64,000 nucleotides of DNA from JADGRF01 sp035274465 (lineage in GTDB: Bacteria; Myxococcota_A; Polyangia; Polyangiales; JAFGIB01), in contig DATEOF010000142.1 in assembly GCA_035274465.1 (NCBI GenBank), forward strand, positions 6,134 to 70,133, read 5' to 3'. This document shows, piece by piece, positions 34,275 through 41,494 of this stretch (the stretch's first letter is position 1; the number at the start of each line of letters is the position of its first letter). The notes beneath the pieces are model-generated. The model saw nothing but the letters and a program-made list of their open reading frames with translations, searched no databases and was not told the DNA's origin. The translations under genes and the position numbers were made by a program.

Positions 34275-35426
34275 ATGCAGCGAGACAGCGACTTCGGCTT
34301 CGACACCCTGGCCATCCACGCCGGGCAAGCACCGGACCCGCTGACAGGGGCAGTCATGCCACCCATCCACCTGTCATCGACCTTCGCGCAAGACGGGCCG
34401 GGCAAGCACCGCGGCTTCGAGTACAGCCGCACCGACAACCCCACGCGGCGCATGCTCGAGCACTGCTTGGCCGCGCTCGAGGCGGGTAGCACCGGGCTGG
34501 CCTTCGCCTCGGGCAGTGCCGGTAGCTCCGCGCTGCTGGAGACGCTGCGCCCGGGCGAGCACGTGATCTCGAGCGACGACGTGTACGGGGGCACGTACCG
34601 CTTGATGCAGCGCGTCGTCGCTCCGCGCGGCGTCGCGTTCTCGCGGGTCGACATGGGCGACGTCGATCTGGTGCGCGCGGCGATCCTGCCCGAGACGCGC
34701 ATGTTGTGGGTCGAGACGCCCACCAACCCCTTGCTCAAGCTCGCAGACATCCCGGCGCTCGCGGCCCTGGCGCGGGAACACAAGCTCTTGCTCGTGGTCG
34801 ACAACACCTTCGCCACCCCGGTGATCCAGCGGCCGCTCGAGCTGGGCGCGGACGTGGTCGTGCACTCCACGACCAAGTACCTGAACGGCCACAGCGACGT
34901 GGTCGGCGGTGCTGTGATCACGCGCGACACGGCGCTGGCCGAGCGCCTGCGGTTTCTGCAGAACGCCATCGGCGCGGTGCCGTCCCCGTTCGACTGCTAC
35001 CTGGTGTTGCGCGGGCTGAAGACCTTGCCGCTGCGCATGCGCCGCCACGCGCAGAGCGCCGCGTTCCTGGCCGAGTGGCTGGAGAAGCATCCGAACGTGG
35101 CGCGGGTGTTTTATCCCGGCCTGCCGAGCCATCCGCAGCACGCCCTGGCTCGGCGGCAGATGGCGCTGCCCGGGGGCATGATCAGCTGCGAGCTGCGCGG
35201 TGGTCTCGCGGCGGCGCGCGCTCTGCTGTCGGCCACGCAGCTCTTTACCTGTGCGGAGAGCCTGGGCGGCGTCGAGTCGCTGATCGAACAGCCGGCGACC
35301 ATGACACACGCGTCATTGCCAGCGGACGCGCGCGCGGCGCTCGGCATCGGTGACGGCTTGGTGCGACTTTCTGTGGGGCTGGAGGATCCCGCCGACCTAC
35401 AACGCGACCTCGAGCGCGGGCTCTAA
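34275..35426 (+). CDS. metB: Cystathionine gamma-synthase/lyase family PLP enzyme
   Basis: A 383-residue trans-sulfuration enzyme. The fold-type I PLP core is visible: FEYSRTDNPTRRMLE, ASGSAGSSALL, DDVYGGTYRL, VETPTNPLLK, VVDNTFATPV and the Schiff-base Lys in VVHSTTKYLNGHSDVVGG near residue 202. The C-terminal SLGGVESLIEQPATMTHAS matches cystathionine gamma-synthase and gamma-lyase alike. Reaction choice (synthase, lyase or O-acylhomoserine sulfhydrylase) cannot be fixed from sequence, so the symbol is provisional. A perfect hairpin follows at 35442. Confidence 0.86.
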   Translation: MQRDSDFGFDTLAIHAGQAPDPLTGAVMPPIHLSSTFAQDGPGKHRGFEYSRTDNPTRRMLEHCLAALEAGSTGLAFASGSAGSSALLETLRPGEHVISSDDVYGGTYRLMQRVVAPRGVAFSRVDMGDVDLVRAAILPETRMLWVETPTNPLLKLADIPALAALAREHKLLLVVDNTFATPVIQRPLELGADVVVHSTTKYLNGHSDVVGGAVITRDTALAERLRFLQNAIGAVPSPFDCYLVLRGLKTLPLRMRRHAQSAAFLAEWLEKHPNVARVFYPGLPSHPQHALARRQMALPGGMISCELRGGLAAARALLSATQLFTCAESLGGVESLIEQPATMTHASLPADARAALGIGDGLVRLSVGLEDPADLQRDLERGL

Positions 35427-35441
35427 GCCTCTGCTTATTAC

Positions 35442-35465
35442 CGGGGGAACGTCGCCGTTCCCCCG
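35442..35465 (+). terminator. Hairpin after the PLP enzyme gene
   Basis: CGGGGGAACG (35442-35451) pairs perfectly with CGTTCCCCCG (35456-35465) around a 4-nt loop, 16 nt after the stop at 35426. No U-tract follows. The remaining 120 bp to the next gene contain no feature I can support. Confidence 0.6.
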
Positions 35466-35589
35466 CCCCGCCGGCGGAGCCGTCAGGGCCCCACCCCTTC
35501 ACGAGGTTCGCTTCGCTCACGCGATCCACGTACGCGTCTTCAACGCACACGGCTAGATGGCCAACTTGCTGGCCGGGCGCGGCCCGCGG

Positions 35590-35595
35590 TACCCT
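35590..35595 (+). promoter_or_regulatory. Candidate -10 element (TACCCT), leaderless type
   Basis: TACCCT ends exactly 7 nt before the ATG at 35603. A weak TTGCTG -35 lies 18 bp upstream (35566-35571). No Shine-Dalgarno is present. Confidence 0.4.
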
Positions 35596-35602
35596 GCCGC
35601 GT

Positions 35603-36169
35603 ATGCGACTTGGCATCTGGTGGGGTTTCGCAGTCGTATCTACTTTGGGCTCGTTCGCTTGCAAGAGTGAGGACGCGCCCCCGGTCTACCTGGAGACCAA
35701 CTACCAGGTGCGCTGTCTGGACTGCGAGCCGCGCACCCCGGACGAGCCCGAGCGCGAAATCGCGGCCCTGGACGGCGAGTTCGACTTCAAGTTCGAGTGT
35801 GCGGTCACGCAGGTGGGCAAGAATCGCAGCATGACGCTGACCGTGGGCTACAAGCCGAACAGCACCGATGACCGCTACGGCTTCCGCATCACGCGCGGCG
35901 AGATCGACCACAAAGACCAGTCGGACGAGTGCAAGATGCAGGTGCTCGAGGGCGCGAACACCTACGAGGGCGCGTGCACGGGCGATGACCCGAGCGAAGA
36001 CAAGCCGTGCAAGGTCACGTTCAAGCCCGACGGGCAGGTCGTGAAGGGCACGATGTACTGCAACAAGATCACCCTGCAGGGCGCGCCCGCGAACTATCGC
36101 TACCTGGTCGCCCCCGGCAGCACCGACAGCGCGGCCAAGTTCGAGGTCCATAACTGCCCGGGTCTCTGA
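35603..36169 (+). CDS. Predicted lipoprotein of unknown function
   Basis: A 188-residue predicted lipoprotein; the signal peptide ends at the lipobox LGSFAC-K near residue 20. The mature part has several Cys (VRCLDC, FECAVTQ, DECKMQ, EGACTG, KPCKVTF, MYCNKIT, VHNCPG), probably forming disulfides in the periplasm or at the surface. Content is acidic and beta-rich. No known domain was recognised. It converges on the ExbD-linked gene ending at 36197 with 27 bp between. Confidence 0.75.
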   Translation: MRLGIWWGFAVVSTLGSFACKSEDAPPVYLETNYQVRCLDCEPRTPDEPEREIAALDGEFDFKFECAVTQVGKNRSMTLTVGYKPNSTDDRYGFRITRGEIDHKDQSDECKMQVLEGANTYEGACTGDDPSEDKPCKVTFKPDGQVVKGTMYCNKITLQGAPANYRYLVAPGSTDSAAKFEVHNCPGL

Positions 36170-36196
36170 GTGTAGGGCCGCAGATTGCCCCCACAA

Positions 36197-37099
36197 TCAT
36201 AGCTTCGGCTTGTTCTCGGCCAGCGCCTTGAGCTGGCCCGCGATCGAGCAGTCGTTGGCAGCTCCAGCCCGCGCGCGCTCGGGGTCCTGAGCGGGCGCCT
36301 TGGCTGGCGTGGCCGCGGACAGGATGCGCGTCGTGAGCAGCACGCCCTGCGATTGCACGCGGGTCCGCAGCAGGAGCTCGGGACCCGCGCCACGCTGCCC
36401 GAGGCCCCAGAGGAACACGCGCACCGGAGAGTCGCGGCGGTTCTCGCCCTCCTGCAGCACCAGCATGAACCAGTCGCTGCGCGCGAGGCCCAGCACGCTG
36501 GGCAGGTCCGCGCGGATGCGTCGCGAGAGCATCTCGTCCTGCACGCGCAGGTGCAGCAGATCTGTGTCGCGCTTGAGCGCGGTCAGCCACTCGGGTGTCA
36601 GGAACTCGCCCTTCTCGTACAGCCCGCGGGCCGAGGCGGGCGCGAGCCCCAGACACGTCGCGATCAGATCCGGCTCCATCTCGCTGGCGGCCTTCTTGAT
36701 CTCGGCCTTGCCGTGTGCAGCTGTCAGCGGCAGGCGCATGTACAGCCCGTTGCCGCTGCGCAGCCCCGGGATGTGCAGGCGCGGGTCGACCAGCGTCTGC
36801 GGGTTGGCGTTGGCCGCGTTGACGATCAGGTCTTCGACCTTGCTGCGCAGCTGGGTGTAGACCTCGCGCGCTTCGGCAAGCTCGACCTCGTGCACGCGGA
36901 CCATCTGCGCGCGCAGCTCGTCGGCCTTGTTGCGTTGCCGCAGGTAGTAGCCACCCATGACCACGGTCACCGACAACACACCCAGCACCACGAAGTGCCA
37001 GGGGATGCGCGGCATGTAGGCGCGTGCGTCGTCGACGACGTGCGGACGCGCGGGGACCAGGCGGGTAGGGGCTTTGGCTTTGTCGTCCACTTTGTCCAT
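36197..37099 (-). CDS. Single-pass membrane protein downstream of ExbD, unknown function
   Basis: A 300-residue protein starting at the ATG at 37097-37099 (an in-frame start 17 codons upstream overlaps a hairpin and is less likely). A single membrane helix lies at about residues 33-52 (WHFVVLGVLSVTVVMGGYYL), preceded by a short cytosolic tail and followed by a helical stalk (ELRAQMVRVHEVELAEAREVYTQL split around residue 70) and a soluble domain. It is the last gene of the leftward ExbB-ExbD-ExbD cassette, 64 bp after exbD and beyond a hairpin. By position it could be a TonB/TolA- or Glt-like effector of the motor, but no TonB C-terminal motif is visible. Confidence 0.7.
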   Translation of the reverse strand: MDKVDDKAKAPTRLVPARPHVVDDARAYMPRIPWHFVVLGVLSVTVVMGGYYLRQRNKADELRAQMVRVHEVELAEAREVYTQLRSKVEDLIVNAANANPQTLVDPRLHIPGLRSGNGLYMRLPLTAAHGKAEIKKAASEMEPDLIATCLGLAPASARGLYEKGEFLTPEWLTALKRDTDLLHLRVQDEMLSRRIRADLPSVLGLARSDWFMLVLQEGENRRDSPVRVFLWGLGQRGAGPELLLRTRVQSQGVLLTTRILSAATPAKAPAQDPERARAGAANDCSIAGQLKALAENKPKL

Positions 37100-37111
37100 C
37101 TTAAAGCACGA

Positions 37112-37140
37112 CGGCCCCGCTCGCAGCGCGAACGGGGCCG
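37112..37140 (-). terminator. Intercistronic GC hairpin (exbD / 300-residue membrane protein)
   Basis: CGGCCCCG (37112-37119) pairs perfectly with CGGGGCCG (37133-37140) over a 13-nt loop. It starts 24 nt after the exbD stop on the minus strand and ends 12 nt before the next ATG. It has only a short T stretch after it, so partial termination or transcript protection is plausible. Confidence 0.55.
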
Positions 37141-37163
37141 GGCATTTCACCGCGTCGCGGGCG

Positions 37164-37706
37164 CTATTTCTTTTCGCCCGAGCGGTTCACTGCAAAGCTC
37201 ACGTTCGCGTAACCGGCTTGTGCCGTCGAGAACATCAGCTTCTTGATCACGCGGTAGTCGATCGACACGTCCGCCTGCAGGATGACCTGCCCGGGGAACG
37301 GCTCCTGCGGGTGCAGGATGCTCCAGTTGCGCTTGAGCGTCTCCAGATCCTGGATCAGCTGCTCGATGCGCTCGACCTTCGGGTCCGCGGCCAGCGTCGC
37401 TGTGTCGGCCATGCGCCGGCCGTCCAGCGTGATGACCACCGGGTCCACCGCGATGACCGGAGAGATGTCGATGTCGACCACGTTGCTGGCCTTCGGCATC
37501 TTGAGGTTGGCCTTCTGGGCCAACAGCTCGCCGCTCGCGCTGAACGAGATCAGCAAGAAGACGACCAGCACGATCAAGAAGTCGATGAATGGAACCAGCG
37601 GGATCGAGACGTCGACCGCCTTGGCACCGTGGCCCGAAACCTTCTTGGACACGAAGTCCAGGGGGATGTTTCGCAGCAGAACCTTACCGGGCATGTTGAT
37701 AGGCAT
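37164..37706 (-). CDS. ExbD/TolR-family proton-channel subunit (leftward cassette, second)
   Basis: A 180-residue inner-membrane protein with a cytosolic tail, one membrane helix (about residues 35-57) and a periplasmic domain. The helix carries the essential proton-relay Asp in IPLVPFIDFLIVLVVFLL. The periplasmic part ends with YRVIKKLMFSTAQAGYANVSFAV, the usual ExbD/TolR C-terminal strand-helix-strand. It would bind the pentameric ExbB/TolQ partner encoded upstream. It lies 21 bp after the other ExbD gene. Confidence 0.9.
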   Translation of the reverse strand: MPINMPGKVLLRNIPLDFVSKKVSGHGAKAVDVSIPLVPFIDFLIVLVVFLLISFSASGELLAQKANLKMPKASNVVDIDISPVIAVDPVVITLDGRRMADTATLAADPKVERIEQLIQDLETLKRNWSILHPQEPFPGQVILQADVSIDYRVIKKLMFSTAQAGYANVSFAVNRSGEKK

Positions 37707-37727
37707 GGGATAGATCCTTGCTCGGGG

Positions 37728-38201
37728 TTACAGGGTCGAACCGTCGGAGAGCGACATGTCCGGGAAGCCTTCGCCTACCACCATGTCCATCGAGGCCACG
37801 ACGTCTTCGTAGCGAACGCCGTCCTCGGGAGCGACCACGAGGTCCTTGCGGTTCGGGTCCAGGCGCTTGCGTTCCTGCAGCTTCTCGCGCAGGCCTTCCA
37901 TGTCGTACTGGTCGCCGGTCTTCGGCACCTCGATGCGATCGCCGGCGGTGGACGCGAGCACGAAGCCGCTCGCCTGCACCTGCAGGATCACTTTGACCTT
38001 CTCTTCGGGCGGCGGCTCGTTCGGAGCCTGCTGACCGGGCTGCTGCTGATTGGCGTTCAGTTTCGCCAGCTGGTTCCACACGGCGGTGACCAGCAGGAAC
38101 ATCACGCAGCAGAGCAAGAGGTCGATGAACGGAACCAGCGGGATCTCGGAATCGACGCTCTTTTTGCCGCCGTGCCCGCCGCCTACGCTTATGCCACCCA
38201 T
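37728..38201 (-). CDS. ExbD/TolR-family proton-channel subunit (leftward cassette, first)
   Basis: A 157-residue ExbD/TolR protein. The membrane helix (about residues 20-42) includes the conserved Asp in IPLVPFIDLLLCCVMFLL. The periplasmic domain is shorter than that of its neighbour and begins with a Gln/Pro-rich linker (NANQQQPGQQAPNEPPPEE). The C-terminus (YEDVVASMDMVVGEGFPDMSL) matches the family. Two non-identical ExbD paralogues after one ExbB is the AglRQS arrangement. Confidence 0.9.
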   Translation of the reverse strand: MGGISVGGGHGGKKSVDSEIPLVPFIDLLLCCVMFLLVTAVWNQLAKLNANQQQPGQQAPNEPPPEEKVKVILQVQASGFVLASTAGDRIEVPKTGDQYDMEGLREKLQERKRLDPNRKDLVVAPEDGVRYEDVVASMDMVVGEGFPDMSLSDGSTL

Positions 38202-38239
38202 GTCTAGCCTCGCTGATTACAAATCAAAAACTGAGGAGA

Positions 38240-38281
38240 GCCGGGGCGCACGCCTGTTTCAATACGATGTGGCGCCCCGGC
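38240..38281 (-). terminator. Intercistronic GC hairpin (exbB / exbD)
   Basis: GCCGGGGCGC (38240-38249) pairs perfectly with GCGCCCCGGC (38272-38281) over a 22-nt loop. On the minus strand it starts 19 nt after the exbB stop and is followed within 10-20 nt by TTTTTG, an unusually T-rich run for this genome. A leaky intrinsic terminator that lowers exbD relative to exbB fits the layout. Confidence 0.6.
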
Positions 38282-38300
38282 ACGTGTGGACTGACTGCGA

Positions 38301-38951
38301 TCAGGCAGCCTGCGATTCGTCGAGCTGGATGCGCGAGCGGTTGTTCACGACGAGGTTCACGACCTGCACGGTGGCAGCGTTGATGTCGTCGATCAGCTTC
38401 TGGGTCTTGGTGTTGTGGGCGGCGAAACCGACCAGCGCGATGATGGCGGCCATCAGACCGAACGCGGTGCAGTTCATGGCCTCGGAGATACCTTTGGCCA
38501 ACATGGTCGCCTTGGAGGCGGCGTCAGCGTTGGCGACGGCGCCGAAGGCGGCGATCAGACCGGTCACCGTGCCGAGCAGACCGGAGAGCATCGCCAAGTT
38601 GGCGAACAAGGCGAGCAGCGGCGTGCGGTGCTCGATCTTGGGCAGCTCCACCAGGGCGGCCTCGTCCATCGCGGACTGAACTTCAGCGTCGGGGCGGTTC
38701 ACCTTCATCAGGCCGGCCTTGACGATGCGGGCGAGCGGCGCGTTGGCGGCCGAGCACAGCTTGATCGCGCGGCCGATATCACCGGCCAAGATGCACTTCT
38801 GCATCGTCGCGAGGAACACTTCGCGGTTGATCGAGCTGCGGTAGAGATAGATGGCGCGCTCGACGATGATCCCGATGGCGAGGATCTGCCAGAACAGGAT
38901 GGGGTACATACCCCAGCCACCTTCTTCGAAGTGATGCGCGAGCGTTGACAT
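38301..38951 (-). CDS. MotA/TolQ/ExbB-family proton-channel subunit (leftward cassette)
   Basis: A 216-residue protein with three membrane helices: about 14-34, 105-130 and 150-172. The family block TPLLALFANLAMLSGLLGTVTGLIAAFGAVANADAASKATML (second helix, GLLGTVxGLIxxF) and GISEAMNCTAFGLMAAIIALVGFAAHN (third helix) are clear. The long cytosolic loop holds MQKCILAGDIGRAIKLC. Together with the two ExbD proteins it forms a proton-driven motor of the ExbBD/TolQR/AglRQS type. The ATG is preceded by GAGGAGGAG. Confidence 0.92.
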   Translation of the reverse strand: MSTLAHHFEEGGWGMYPILFWQILAIGIIVERAIYLYRSSINREVFLATMQKCILAGDIGRAIKLCSAANAPLARIVKAGLMKVNRPDAEVQSAMDEAALVELPKIEHRTPLLALFANLAMLSGLLGTVTGLIAAFGAVANADAASKATMLAKGISEAMNCTAFGLMAAIIALVGFAAHNTKTQKLIDDINAATVQVVNLVVNNRSRIQLDESQAA

Positions 38952-39543
38952 ACGATGTCTCCTCCTCAGGGCCGCCTTATCGGCTTGGCCTCGTCGTGTT
39001 GCTTACGAGCTGTCTCTGGAATTGCCTGTCCACGCTGGGGCAGGCTTGAGAAAAATCTCTGTTTTGACGCCTAAACTTCTTGTGATTTCAGCAACTTATC
39101 CAACTCTAAGTCAGGCGTCCAGGTCGAGTGAGGTGCCATCATATCGGCCAATTGCCGTGTGTCAACACCGATCTGCGCACAAATCCCACAGCTGACGAGG
39201 CGCCGAGTAAACGATCCCGTCCATGGACAACCCGGATCGCGCAAAGTTCCCGCAGTCGGATCCGAGTTCGCGATCTAGTTCACGTGGCGGAGAGTTGAAG
39301 CTATCAGCTGCGCGGCGTGCGCACGAGCCCACACTCACCTCGTCAAATCGTTTCCATGTCTGCGTCTTCGTTGACATTCCTCGATCGCGTGCGTTAGCGT
39401 CCAGGCTCGACATTCGTCCACCGTCGTTCGATGGACAAACCCACCGGACACCATCCAGGCGGTTTTGCACTAGCACCGACGCAGAGGGACCTTGGCCGTG
39501 CCATCCGAGCGCTGGCATCGAGCCGTCCAGGAGCCGCGATTCC
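38952..39543. other. 592-bp divergent intergenic region between two motor cassettes
   Basis: The gap separates the start of the leftward exbB from the start of the rightward exbB. Around 39040-39150 it is clearly more AT-rich than the rest of the window (runs such as GAAAAATCTCTGTTTTG and CAACTTATCCAACTC), as expected for promoters. Only one promoter with acceptable -35 and spacing was identified (39371). An open frame runs upstream of the rightward exbB but lacks coding character. Confidence 0.6.
39371..39400 (+). promoter_or_regulatory. Candidate promoter for the rightward exbB cassette
   Basis: A perfect -35 TTGACA (39371-39376) is followed after 18 bp by TAGCGT (39395-39400). It lies about 140 nt upstream of the exbB ATG at 39544. 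The same TAGCGT hexamer is proposed as -10 at the nitrate reductase gene. Confidence 0.4.
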
Positions 39544-40167
39544 ATGGAAAAAATCTGGGGATTCTTGCATGACGGAGCGCCATTCTCCTTCATCAACGTA
39601 GCCATTTTGGCGTTCGTCATCGCGATCATCGCCGACCGCTTCGTCCACATCCTGACGAAGCACCAGGTCAACGGTGAAGAATTCATGGCTCAAATCCGCA
39701 AGCTCGTGCAGGCCGGCAACATCGACCGCGCGATCAAGCTCTGCGAGGCCGAGCCACTGCCCTTGCTGCAGGTCGTCAAGGCAGGCCTGACCCAGGTGAA
39801 CCGCGGTGAAGAGGCGATCATCGCCCAGATGGACGAGCGCATGAGCGAGGTGCTGCCGCAGCTGGAGAAGCGCATCGGCGTGCTCTGGTCGCTGGCGAAC
39901 ATCGCGACCCTCATCGGTCTGCTCGGCACCATCTCCGGTCTGATCAAATCGTTCGCCGCCGTGGCCTTCGCCGAACCGGCGCAGAAGTCCGCGCTGCTGT
40001 CGCGCGGTATTTCGGAGGCCATGTACAACACCGCGCTCGGCCTCGGCATCGCGGTGCTCTGCATGTTCTTCCACATGGTCCTGCACGGCTGGGCCAAGCG
40101 CATCAAGCACGACCTCGAGCGCACGCAGATGCGGCTCGAGAACCTGTTGACGCTCAAGCGCGAGTAA
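39544..40167 (+). CDS. MotA/TolQ/ExbB-family proton-channel subunit (rightward cassette)
   Basis: A 207-residue paralogue of the leftward ExbB. The ATG at 39544 follows AGGAG by 10 nt. The loop MAQIRKLVQAGNIDRAIKLCEAEPLPLLQVVKAGLTQVNRG is close to the leftward copy, and the core WSLANIATLIGLLGTISGLIKSF and GISEAMYNTALGLGIAVLCMFFHM are intact. It is followed by an exbD gene after 7 bp. Divergent duplication of the same unit is the simplest origin. Confidence 0.92.
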   Translation: MEKIWGFLHDGAPFSFINVAILAFVIAIIADRFVHILTKHQVNGEEFMAQIRKLVQAGNIDRAIKLCEAEPLPLLQVVKAGLTQVNRGEEAIIAQMDERMSEVLPQLEKRIGVLWSLANIATLIGLLGTISGLIKSFAAVAFAEPAQKSALLSRGISEAMYNTALGLGIAVLCMFFHMVLHGWAKRIKHDLERTQMRLENLLTLKRE

Positions 40168-40174
40168 CTGGTCG

Positions 40175-40726
40175 ATGGCCAAGTTTTCGCCCAGGCAGCG
40201 CGCGTACATCCGCAAGCGCACCAAAGAAGCGCACGTGGATCCGTCCGAGATGGTCGGGGAACTGAACATCATTCCGTTCCTCGACATCGTCGTGAACCTG
40301 ATCATGTTCTTGCTGGCCACCACCGAGGCCGTGCTGCTGATCTCGCAGATCGAATCCGACCTCCCCAAGATCGCCCGCGGCGCCAGCCGGCCGAGTGACG
40401 TGGCCACGCCGCTCAACTTGAACGTGACCGTGACGGAGACCGGCGTGATCGTGAGCGGCTCGGGTGGCAAGCTCGCGCCCGGCTGCACCCAGATCGACCA
40501 GGGCCGCGCGTTGACCGTCGCCAAGAAGGGCAAGGACTACGACTGGCCGGGCCTCACGGACTGCGTGGCGCGCGTCAAGCAGCAGTACCAGTCGGAGCAC
40601 TCGGTCACGGTCAGTGCCGACCCACAAGTCCAGTACGAGTACGTGGTCGCGGCCATGGATGCGGTACGGACCAAAGGTAAGGATCCCCTGTTCCCCGACG
40701 TGCTGATCTCCGTCGGCGTTCGTTAA
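40175..40726 (+). CDS. ExbD/TolR-family subunit (rightward cassette, first)
   Basis: A 183-residue protein with the conserved Asp in the membrane helix (LNIIPFLDIVVNLIMFLL, about residues 30-47). The basic N-terminus (SPRQRAYIRKRTKEAH) is cytosolic. The periplasmic region has a Cys pair (APGCTQID, LTDCVARV) and ends YVVAAMDAVRTKGKDPLFPDVLIS, the family C-terminus. It would pair with the ExbB encoded 7 bp upstream. Confidence 0.9.
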   Translation: MAKFSPRQRAYIRKRTKEAHVDPSEMVGELNIIPFLDIVVNLIMFLLATTEAVLLISQIESDLPKIARGASRPSDVATPLNLNVTVTETGVIVSGSGGKLAPGCTQIDQGRALTVAKKGKDYDWPGLTDCVARVKQQYQSEHSVTVSADPQVQYEYVVAAMDAVRTKGKDPLFPDVLISVGVR

Positions 40727-40744
40727 ATTTGCTTGAGTAGTTCC

Positions 40745-40765
40745 CCGCGAGGGTTCCCCTCGCGG
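40745..40765 (+). terminator. Intercistronic GC hairpin (exbD / exbD)
   Basis: CCGCGAGGG (40745-40753) pairs perfectly with CCCTCGCGG (40757-40765) over a 3-nt loop. It lies 18 nt after one exbD stop and 13 nt before the next ATG, just upstream of the GGAGG ribosome site. It lacks a T-run, so a stabilising or translation-tuning role is more likely than termination. Confidence 0.55.
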
Positions 40766-40778
40766 TTGGAGGGCCCCC

Positions 40779-41348
40779 ATGGCAGAACACGTCGAGCGCC
40801 AAGCGAGAATGTCCGACGTCAAGCGCGTGATCCGGCGCATCATGTCGCGGCGCGAGGCGCCTGAGGAGATGAGCCTCAACATCTATCCGATGATGGATAT
40901 GATGACGATTCTGCTCGTGTTCATGATCATGAGCTTCGCCTCCGGGGGGGCCGAGGTGGTCCAGACCGAAGAGCTGCAGATCCCCGTCTCGACCTCGCAG
41001 GTCGAGGCCTCCGAGGCCCTCTCGATCGTAATTTCGTCCAGCGAGGTGGTGCTGGAAGGCAAGCGTGTTCTGTCCCTTCGCAACGGCAAGGTGGACCCGA
41101 GCCTGAAGCAAGGCGGCGGAAATGGTTGGCTGATCACACCACTTTACAACACGCTCAAGCAGCACCGCGATCGCTTGAAGATGATCGCCGCGCGCAACCC
41201 CACGCGCGCGTTCCGGGGCGAAGTTCGCGTGGTTGCAGACAAGCGCACTCCGTTCCGGACCCTGGGTGAGGTCATTTACTCTTTGGGCCAGGCGGAGTTC
41301 GGCGCGTTACGTTTCATCGTGTTGCGTGGGTCCGAGAACAAGAGCTGA
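40779..41348 (+). CDS. ExbD/TolR-family subunit (rightward cassette, second)
   Basis: A 189-residue ExbD/TolR protein. The ATG follows GGAGG by 8 nt. The membrane helix carries the conserved Asp within LNIYPMMDMMTILLVFMIMSF (about residues 38-57). The periplasmic domain is longer than in TolR and ends FRTLGEVIYSLGQAEFGALRFIV. It completes the one-ExbB/two-ExbD set. No TonB, TolA or gliding (Glt) gene lies nearby in the window. Confidence 0.88.
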   Translation: MAEHVERQARMSDVKRVIRRIMSRREAPEEMSLNIYPMMDMMTILLVFMIMSFASGGAEVVQTEELQIPVSTSQVEASEALSIVISSSEVVLEGKRVLSLRNGKVDPSLKQGGGNGWLITPLYNTLKQHRDRLKMIAARNPTRAFRGEVRVVADKRTPFRTLGEVIYSLGQAEFGALRFIVLRGSENKS

Positions 41349-41494
41349 ATTGCCGGGTTTCGGCGGGTTCTTGATAACCCAACGGGGAACTGACAAGCGC
41401 GGGCTGTGTTTGCGCTCGCATGCGTCGAAACCTCTGTACGCCTAGCTGCGTCCAACTATAGATTGCCCGCACAACCGAACTTGGGGTGCCGGGC

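Noticed and set aside
39223..39543. An upstream extension of the rightward exbB reading frame
   Set aside because: The extension lacks coding character; AGGAG and ATG 39544 give the normal ExbB N-terminus.
38952..39543. A tRNA or structured RNA gene in the divergent gap
   Set aside because: No cloverleaf-like arms or conserved TPsiC-type sequence could be found; the gap is better explained as promoter DNA.
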